DNA of 64,000 nt, taken from NCBI RefSeq assembly GCF_013004065.1, contig NZ_CP053084.1, forward strand, positions 1,240,001 through 1,304,000, written 5' to 3'. The notes below the pieces were generated by a model. That model was not told where the DNA came from. It made no database searches and worked only from the letters and a program-made list of their open reading frames with translations. The stretch comes from Limnobacter sp. SAORIC-580. GTDB taxonomy: Bacteria; Pseudomonadota; Gammaproteobacteria; Burkholderiales; Burkholderiaceae_B. The first letter of the stretch is position 1, and the number at the start of each line of letters is the position of its first letter. Made by a program: the position numbers and the translations under genes. Shown piece by piece: positions 59,030 to 64,000 of this stretch.

Positions 59030-59848
59030 GTGCGTTTTGCGAGTTTGGGCAGTGGCAGTGAAGGCAACAGTTGGCTGTTTGAATGCAGGCTGACTGACAC
59101 ACCGACGCGCTTGATGGTGGATTGCGGTTTTGCTGTGAAGGAAACCGTTGGCCGCCTGGAGCGAGTTGGGCTCACTCCGCAAGATGTCGATGCAATTGTG
59201 GTTACTCATGAGCATGGGGATCACATAGGCGGTGTATTCAAATTCAGCCGAAAGTTTGGTACACCCGTGTACTTGACGCATGGTACCTGGCGCGCTGCCT
59301 TGCGGTCCAAACTAAGCGATGAAGACTACCTGCAGTCAGGCAAGGTGGTGTTAATCGAGAGCCATGCAGCATTTAACGTCAAGAACCTGACGTTGCATCC
59401 CTTTCCCGTGCCCCATGACGCTGCTGAACCCATTCAAATGTTGATTGAGTCAAGGTCGGGCTTCGTCACTGGCATTCTGACCGATTGTGGCAGTGCTACG
59501 CCGCATTTGATCAGCATGTTGAACAAGGCTCATGCCTTGATTCTCGAATCCAACCACTGCCCCGAGATGCTGTCCAATTCGCCTTATCCACCCAGCCTGA
59601 AAAAAAGGGTAGGAGGCGATTATGGTCACCTCAGCAATCAGGTGGCTTGCGATATTCTTCGGAAACTCGATTCTGGAAATTTGCAGTTTGTGGTGGCAGC
59701 GCATTTAAGCCAAACCACGAATTGTCCCAAGGTGGTTCAACAAATGTGGGCGGAGGTATTGACCCCGCGCGGAATCGCGTTTGACATCGCCTGCCAAACC
59801 GAGGGTTTTGCCTGGATCAGCCTTGATTCGCAGCAAGTGGCCGCTTGA
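59030..59848 (+). CDS. Metallo-beta-lactamase fold hydrolase, YycJ/WalJ-like
   Basis: 272 residues from a GTG 5 bases after bamC. MBL motif HEHGDH in VVTHEHGDHIGGVF near residue 60; GILTDCGSATP and LILESNHCPEML supply further ligands. Near YycJ, an exonuclease-like group related to mismatch repair in some bacteria; that link is not evident here. Last gene of the run before a bidirectional terminator. Confidence 0.86.
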   Translation: MRFASLGSGSEGNSWLFECRLTDTPTRLMVDCGFAVKETVGRLERVGLTPQDVDAIVVTHEHGDHIGGVFKFSRKFGTPVYLTHGTWRAALRSKLSDEDYLQSGKVVLIESHAAFNVKNLTLHPFPVPHDAAEPIQMLIESRSGFVTGILTDCGSATPHLISMLNKAHALILESNHCPEMLSNSPYPPSLKKRVGGDYGHLSNQVACDILRKLDSGNLQFVVAAHLSQTTNCPKVVQQMWAEVLTPRGIAFDIACQTEGFAWISLDSQQVAA

Positions 59849-59866
59849 TTTTTAGGTGATCCAATA

Positions 59867-59898
59867 AAAAAGCCCCAGATTTTCATCTGGGGCTTTTT
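59867..59898. terminator. Bidirectional terminator
   Basis: AAAAAGCCCCAGAT (59867-59880) pairs with ATCTGGGGCTTTTT (59885-59898), loop TTTC. A-run and T-run flank the stem, so it may stop both the rightward MBL transcript and the leftward lipoprotein transcript. Confidence 0.93.
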
Positions 59899-59929
59899 AG
59901 CTTCAATCGCTTTTACAAGCGAATTGAAT

Positions 59930-60151
59930 TTACTTCTTTTCTTCTTCAGCTGGAGCTGCTGCTGGCTCAGTAGCGGCTGGCTCAGTAGCTGCTGGCTCAG
60001 TGGCTGCTGGTTCTGCGGCCATTGGCTCAGCGGCAGGAGCTTGTTCAGTTACAGCAGGAGCTGCTGGTTCAACTGGAGCTGCTTCTTCTTTCTTGCCACA
60101 AGCGGCCAATGCTACTGCAAACAAAGATGCGATCAAAATTGAGTTTTTCAT
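59930..60151 (-). CDS. Small Ala/Pro/Glu-repeat lipoprotein
   Basis: 73 residues. The start at 60151 has AGGAATAAAC just upstream. A signal peptide with lipobox VALAAC places Cys18 at the mature N-terminus; what follows is GKKEEAAPVEPAAP and tandem TEPAA units rich in Ala, Pro and Glu, ending in EEEKK. Such chains are likely disordered and may span the periplasm or reach toward peptidoglycan, though no known anchor motif is seen. Outer-membrane sorting is probable (Gly after Cys). Function unknown. Transcribed leftward to the terminator at 59867-59898. Confidence 0.8.
   Translation of the reverse strand: MKNSILIASLFAVALAACGKKEEAAPVEPAAPAVTEQAPAAEPMAAEPAATEPAATEPAATEPAAAPAEEEKK
59961..60035. 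repeat. 15-base tandem repeat within the small lipoprotein gene
   Basis: Three near-identical 15-base units (59961-59975, 59976-59990, 59991-60005; GCTGGCTCAGTAGCG on the plus strand with one or two changes) and two degenerate ones up to 60035. Each unit encodes five residues, so copy number can change without shifting frame. Confidence 0.85.
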
Positions 60152-60389
60152 GTTTATTCCTTTTGGGGTCACGAACTAGACGCCGATTCAAGCGTCTTTT
60201 TTAGAGCAAATAGGCTCACAAGAGAACCCAGAATCACCCATTTTCCTGCTGGGTGTTCAAGCACTCAAGCGGAAAACTCTGCAAATTCTATCGAATAGCC
60301 TGTCAAATTCAAGTCATTGTTTCGACCTTATTTTCGAAGCAAAATTCTATTGACTTTGCTGAGTCGTTTCAAATTCTAAATGAAATTAA

Positions 60390-61541
60390 TCACATTAGGG
60401 TTTCTACCCAACCGGCTTTTGCAAAACCAATTAAAAAATACTGAAATTCAGGATTTTTTAAAGCTTCTGCAGCGTCGATTGGCTCCATTTCACGCTGGTT
60501 TGCGAGCATTTGCAGCTGTTTAACGGTAAGGGCACTGGTCGGGTTGACAGCATCGCCATTGATGTAAAAATCGGTGTCTTTGAACAACATTTTAGTTTTC
60601 ATGCTTAATGCAATGCCGCGTTCTCCAAGAACACTAATTATTTCGTGTATCTCCTGATCTTCGGTGTTGTTTACAAAATACACATGTGGCTTGGGTTCTG
60701 TGAGCAAAATCCCCATGCTGCGCTGGATTTGAGGCGATTTCGCTGAAAATTGCCGAATCAAATTAAATCCAAAATTCAGCAAATCGTCAGGAATTTCTGC
60801 AGGGTTTTTCTGTAACCCTCGGGCGGGGTCAGAAAACAGTGTTTGAGTCATGCCTGGATCTTGATCAATTTGATCGGCCATGTCGCGCAATATGCCACTG
60901 AGAACCTCGGCCTGCGTGGGCGCCCTGAAGCCAATGCTCAGGGTTGAGCAGGTTCCCTCTGCGATGCCGTCGTGCCCATAGTTCGGGGGCAGGTAAAGCA
61001 TGTCACCAGGCTCGAGAACAAACTCCTCGGTGGGCTCAAAGTTTTTGAGAATTTTCAGGGGCATGCCTTCTTCAAGTTCTTTGTTCGGCAAGGGGCCAAT
61101 TTTCCAGCGCCGTTTGCCGTGCATTTGAAGCAGAAAGACATCGTAGGAGTCGTAGTGTGGACCCACGCCCCCGCCATCGCTGGCCAGGCTTAGCATCACG
61201 TCGTCAAGGCGTGCATCGGGAATAAAGCGGAACAACTGCAGCAGGTCATAAGCTTCGGGCAAGTGGTGGTCAATGCCCTGGATCAGCACGGTCCATGCTT
61301 TTTTCTTCATCGAGGGCAGCGCATCAAACGGGCCGTGTTCAAGTGTCCAGCCTGCTTTGCTGTGTTGTATCAATCGGCTTTCGATGTCTTCATCGGATGC
61401 CATCTCGGCGATGGTGTCGAAATCGCACAGTGGTTCGAAATTCGGAAATACCTGACGAAACAAAAATGGCTTGATGTGCCAATGCTCGGTCATGAATTGT
61501 TCCACGGGGAGGTTTGCGATGTGGGTGAGGGGTTTGATCAT
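60390..61541 (-). CDS. roxA: JmjC-domain ribosomal protein oxygenase (RoxA/YcfD type)
   Basis: 383 residues, close to E. coli YcfD (373), which hydroxylates an arginine of ribosomal protein L16. The Fe(II)/2-oxoglutarate site has HXD in GVGPHYDSYDVFLLQ (near 133) and the second His in LPPNYGHDGIAEG; KRRWKIGPLP follows the first. The C-terminal 120 residues form the dimer and winged-helix part. ATG at 61541; no strong ribosome site is seen. Divergent from the FKBP gene. Confidence 0.9.
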   Translation of the reverse strand: MIKPLTHIANLPVEQFMTEHWHIKPFLFRQVFPNFEPLCDFDTIAEMASDEDIESRLIQHSKAGWTLEHGPFDALPSMKKKAWTVLIQGIDHHLPEAYDLLQLFRFIPDARLDDVMLSLASDGGGVGPHYDSYDVFLLQMHGKRRWKIGPLPNKELEEGMPLKILKNFEPTEEFVLEPGDMLYLPPNYGHDGIAEGTCSTLSIGFRAPTQAEVLSGILRDMADQIDQDPGMTQTLFSDPARGLQKNPAEIPDDLLNFGFNLIRQFSAKSPQIQRSMGILLTEPKPHVYFVNNTEDQEIHEIISVLGERGIALSMKTKMLFKDTDFYINGDAVNPTSALTVKQLQMLANQREMEPIDAAEALKNPEFQYFLIGFAKAGWVETLM

Positions 61542-61557
61542 CTGAAGGGGGCTTTAT

Positions 61558-61586
61558 TTGGGTGATTTATCGATTACGGGTATCAT
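61558..61586 (+). promoter_or_regulatory. Candidate promoter of the FKBP gene
   Basis: TTGGGT (61558-61563), 17 bases, TATCAT (61581-61586); spacing is ideal and the -10 matches at five of six. It lies in the 101-base gap between the divergent roxA and FKBP genes, 56 bases before the ATG. Confidence 0.45.
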
Positions 61587-61642
61587 AGGCCACCTTAAAA
61601 GACTGCCCACTGTTCGGGCGCTGATTTCTGGAGTTATGTACG

Positions 61643-62191
61643 ATGATTGTTGAGCACGGCACGGTGGTTACCCTTGATTTTGAGCTGCGTGATGCGCAGG
61701 GTGAACTGATTCAGGAACACGGTGGCGAGCCGATCATTTACCTGCATGGCAGTGAGAATGAGGTGTTTCCGAAGCTGCAAGAGGCAGTTGAAGGCAAGGC
61801 CATTGGCGATGAGGTGTTCGTTCAACTCGAGCCTGAGGATGCCTTCGGAGATTTTGACCCCGAATTGATGCGGGTAGAAGATGCGGACAGTTTTGCTGAA
61901 GACCTTGAAATCGGTATGCAACTGGAGGAGGTTCCTGTTGAAGATGAAAACGAGCCTGACCTGCAAGCTGACGAGGAAAACACTGGTTTTGGTCGGGTTT
62001 GGACTGTGACTGACATTGCCGAAGGCAAAGTGGTGCTGGATGGCAACCATCCGTTCGCGGGCATGGCCTTGCGCTATCACCTGAAGGTGCTGGATATTCG
62101 TGCTGCCAATGAGGAAGAAAAGGCGCAGGGTGCTGCGGCGCAATCGCTGTTCAGCATTGCCCCCAACCCGGATGCACGCAAACTGAATTAA
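61643..62191 (+). CDS. FKBP-type peptidyl-prolyl isomerase, SlyD-like
   Basis: 182 residues. The SlyD layout is clear: N-terminal strands (VTLDFELRDAQGELI), EPIIYLHGSENEVFPKLQEAVEGKAIGDEV, the inserted flap region, and GNHPFAGMALRYHLKVLDIRAA. The His/Cys-rich metal-binding tail of E. coli SlyD is missing. The flap carries an acidic stretch (VPVEDENEPDLQADEEN). Likely a cytoplasmic chaperone-isomerase; could be annotated as SlpA. GGAG lies 10 bases before the ATG. Confidence 0.88.
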   Translation: MIVEHGTVVTLDFELRDAQGELIQEHGGEPIIYLHGSENEVFPKLQEAVEGKAIGDEVFVQLEPEDAFGDFDPELMRVEDADSFAEDLEIGMQLEEVPVEDENEPDLQADEENTGFGRVWTVTDIAEGKVVLDGNHPFAGMALRYHLKVLDIRAANEEEKAQGAAAQSLFSIAPNPDARKLN

Positions 62192-62223
62192 CCGTTTGGC
62201 CTTGGTTGGGCTTTATTTCAGGT

Positions 62224-63231
62224 TTAATTGTCAGCAGTGGGGCTTGGCAGCGAAACGCTGCTGGCCTCAAATGGCGTTGCATTGCCTTGTTTCACCTTCA
62301 CCTGCACCCAGGCATTCATGAAGGGGTGCCCCCAGCCCTCGACCCGGTAAAACAGTGCATCTGAGCTGGGTGTGCCACCGAATTGTTTAAGGCCGGGTTT
62401 GTCCCATTTAAACCGGTGTGTGTCGCCATGCGCCAGCAGCACTGGTCGCTGGGTGGTGTCGATGTATTTCACCAGCCTTGTCATGAAAACAGCGTAGCCA
62501 TTCCGGGATGGGTTGGTGCTGGTACCACCTGAACCATCAATTGGATTGCCCTGAATGGCGATTACGGTCTCCGTAGGGCGTGTACTGTCATGTTCAAACA
62601 ATGCTTCAGCTTCGCTTAGCCATGCGTCGATCGCTTGATCTCGGGCTTTCAACAATTGCTTTGCTTTTTTTGTGCTGGTTTTTCTGGATTTCGGGTTGAG
62701 CAAATCGTTGTTACTGCCCGGAATATTCAAACTCACAAAGAGGGTACTGCCTTGTGTCCACATCAGGTGTTCAGGGTAGGGTGGACTGGTTTGTTGCCGA
62801 ACGGAAAAGTTTTTTTTGCCCAGTGAGCGGGGCTGTGAAAATGCCTGCTGGCGCAAGAAATTCAGGCGTTCCTGGCTGTCGAAATTACCGTTGGATGGCC
62901 TGTGGCAATCGGTCCATTCGTTGTCGCCGGGCACATATACCAGGGGCTTCCCGCTTCGCTGCAGTTGCGCAAGGCGACGGTTGATTAATTCATTGGCGCA
63001 AGGCTCAATGCCACCTTTGATGTCGCCAATATGCAAAATCCAGTGAATATCAGGTTCATTCCCAATGTGTTGAATCAGGTTGTCGGTGGCGGGCTCGAAG
63101 AAATTGTTGTAAGGCTGATCGCCGATCAGTGCAAAGCTGAAGGTGCTGTGCTTTGGGCTGGCTTGGGCAGCCGCAACGAAAGTGACCAAGGCGGCCGCAC
63201 AGGCTTTGGTGGCTGCGCGGCGCAAATTCAT
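62224..63231 (-). CDS. Secreted calcineurin-like metallophosphoesterase
   Basis: 335 residues. Signal peptide [24 protein letters not shown]. The metallophosphoesterase ligands occur in order: FALIGDQPY (near 33-41), [15 protein letters not shown] and [13 protein letters not shown] (near 265), equivalent to D-x, GD, GN[HE]-like and GHxH; GDN and HGDTH depart from the canonical GNHE and GHTH. Substrate unknown. The ATG overlaps the mutS stop as ATGA, so both may be translated from one message. Confidence 0.8.
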   Translation of the reverse strand: MNLRRAATKACAAALVTFVAAAQASPKHSTFSFALIGDQPYNNFFEPATDNLIQHIGNEPDIHWILHIGDIKGGIEPCANELINRRLAQLQRSGKPLVYVPGDNEWTDCHRPSNGNFDSQERLNFLRQQAFSQPRSLGKKNFSVRQQTSPPYPEHLMWTQGSTLFVSLNIPGSNNDLLNPKSRKTSTKKAKQLLKARDQAIDAWLSEAEALFEHDSTRPTETVIAIQGNPIDGSGGTSTNPSRNGYAVFMTRLVKYIDTTQRPVLLAHGDTHRFKWDKPGLKQFGGTPSSDALFYRVEGWGHPFMNAWVQVKVKQGNATPFEASSVSLPSPTADN

Positions 63232-64000
63232 GTTTGCAGGCCTTTTAGCTGAAAGATTAACTGCAATGCTTCGCGCGGGCTGAGTTCGTCGGGATCAATC
63301 TCGTTGAGTTTTTCGAGAATCAGGTTCACGTGCTGCGCGCTGGCTGGCTGTTCAACCGCATCCTGACTTGGCAGGTCGAACAGATCCACCTGGGCGTTCA
63401 TGGCGCGTTTTTCAGCCTCAAGCTGATCGAGTCGTTTTTGTGCATTTTTCACCACCAAGGCGGGCAAGCCCGCAAGCTTGGCCACTTGCAGGCCATAACT
63501 TTGGCTGGCAGGGCCAGCTTCTATGCGATGCAAAAACACCAGTTTGCCCTGGTGTTCGGTAGCAGACAAATGCACATTGAACACACTGTCCAATTCATGG
63601 CCCAGTGCTGTAATTTCAAAATAGTGTGTGGCAAACAGTGTTAAACATTTGTTGGTGTTGGCCAAGCGTTTTGCGATTTCCCAGGCGAGGGACAAACCAT
63701 CGAAAGTTGAGGTTCCCCGTCCAATTTCATCCATGATGACAAGGCTGTGGGGTGTCGCCTGGCGAACGATTGTGGCGGCTTCTGTCATTTCCACCATGAA
63801 GGTGGAACGGCCACCGGCCAGGTCATCGGATGCACCAATGCGCGTAAAAATTCGATCGAGTACGCCAATTTGTGCACTGGCTGCCGGCACGAAACTACCC
63901 ATGTGCGCCAGCAATGCAATGAGCGCGGTTTGTCGCATGTAGGTGCTTTTGCCACCCATGTTGGGGCCGGTAATCAGTGCCATGTGTTTGCCGGGGTGCA
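63228..64000 (-). CDS. mutS: DNA mismatch repair protein MutS, C-terminal part (5' end beyond window)
   Basis: The last 257 codons are present; the reading frame continues past 64000. The ATPase domain holds the Walker [45 protein letters not shown], the Walker B/D-loop [21 protein letters not shown] and [10 protein letters not shown]. The C-terminal helix-turn-helix region ([16 protein letters not shown] and beyond) is complete. MutS binds mispaired bases and starts repair. Followed by the phosphoesterase gene with a 4-base overlap. Confidence 0.97.
   Translation of the reverse strand, partial: HPGKHMALITGPNMGGKSTYMRQTALIALLAHMGSFVPAASAQIGVLDRIFTRIGASDDLAGGRSTFMVEMTEAATIVRQATPHSLVIMDEIGRGTSTFDGLSLAWEIAKRLANTNKCLTLFATHYFEITALGHELDSVFNVHLSATEHQGKLVFLHRIEAGPASQSYGLQVAKLAGLPALVVKNAQKRLDQLEAEKRAMNAQVDLFDLPSQDAVEQPASAQHVNLILEKLNEIDPDELSPREALQLIFQLKGLQT

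Noticed and set aside
57357..59102. Leftward open frame of 581 codons opposite dapA-bamC
   Set aside because: Crosses two conserved genes on the other strand and shows no domain.
59961..60035. Tandem repeats considered as a CRISPR array
   Set aside because: Units are 15 bases, contiguous with no spacers, and encode a protein repeat.
60178..60202. AGACGC/GCGTCT hairpin with T-run on the plus strand
   Set aside because: No rightward gene ends nearby (the MBL gene has its own terminator at 59867-59898), and it lies upstream of a leftward gene, so a terminator role is not supported.

Overview
The window reads as chromosome of a betaproteobacterium of the order Burkholderiales. The support is gene order: sigma factor-DUF3619-DUF3106-RDD beside ilvI-ilvH-ilvC, psd-pssA-leuA, rpsO-pnp, tpiA-secG-tRNA-Leu-nuoA to nuoN-DUF2818, and pyrG-kdsA-eno-ftsB all follow arrangements familiar from that order. 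Base composition looks moderate (about 50-54% GC in rows counted by eye), which would suit a Limnobacter-like organism; that genus is a guess.

Layout. 1-3.8 kb: a saccharopine-dehydrogenase-like gene cut by the window edge, an SRPBCC protein and a large membrane-anchored FadE-type acyl-CoA dehydrogenase. 3.9-5.7 kb: an LplT-like transporter whose tail looks like a dead acyltransferase. 5.8-11.6 kb: a prkA-yeaH-spoVR stress operon behind a well-formed sigma-54 promoter, ending in a CobC-like protein that has lost its PLP lysine. 11.6-13.6 kb: a leftward sigma-factor operon. 13.7-22.7 kb: branched-chain amino acid genes (ilvI, ilvH, ilvC, leuA) and phospholipid genes (psd, pssA), interrupted by a leftward 734-codon gene encoding a SopB/IpgD-type inositol phosphate phosphatase. 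22.7-27.7 kb: rpsO, pnp, a quinone oxidoreductase, tpiA, secG and tRNA-Leu(GAG). 27.8-42.6 kb: the complete 14-subunit complex I operon plus DUF2818. 42.7-46.4 kb: an unknown lipoprotein, ETF-ubiquinone oxidoreductase and a two-subunit CoA transferase. 46.5-50.7 kb: pyrG, kdsA, eno, ftsB. 50.7-64 kb: hslO, a gamma-carbonic-anhydrase-like protein, a long rightward housekeeping run (DUF455 to an MBL-fold hydrolase, including yciO, trpS, dapA and bamC), a repeat-bearing small lipoprotein, roxA, an FKBP isomerase, a secreted phosphoesterase and the 3' part of mutS.

How it fits together. FadE, ETF-QO, the CoA transferase and complex I form a fatty-acid/ketone-body oxidation and respiration set. 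The ilv/leu genes make valine, isoleucine and leucine; psd and pssA make phosphatidylethanolamine. The prkA operon is the type induced by nutrient stress, and its promoter ties it to sigma-54.

The most unusual item is the SopB/IpgD homologue at 17355-19559. This family is known as type III secretion effectors that dephosphorylate host phosphoinositides. It lies alone, without a recognisable chaperone or secretion gene, between ilvC and psd. Other points of interest are two apparent pseudoenzymes (CobC-like, and the acyltransferase tail of the transporter) and structured leaders before ilvI, rpsO and pyrG. No CRISPR array, insertion sequence, prophage or rRNA was seen.
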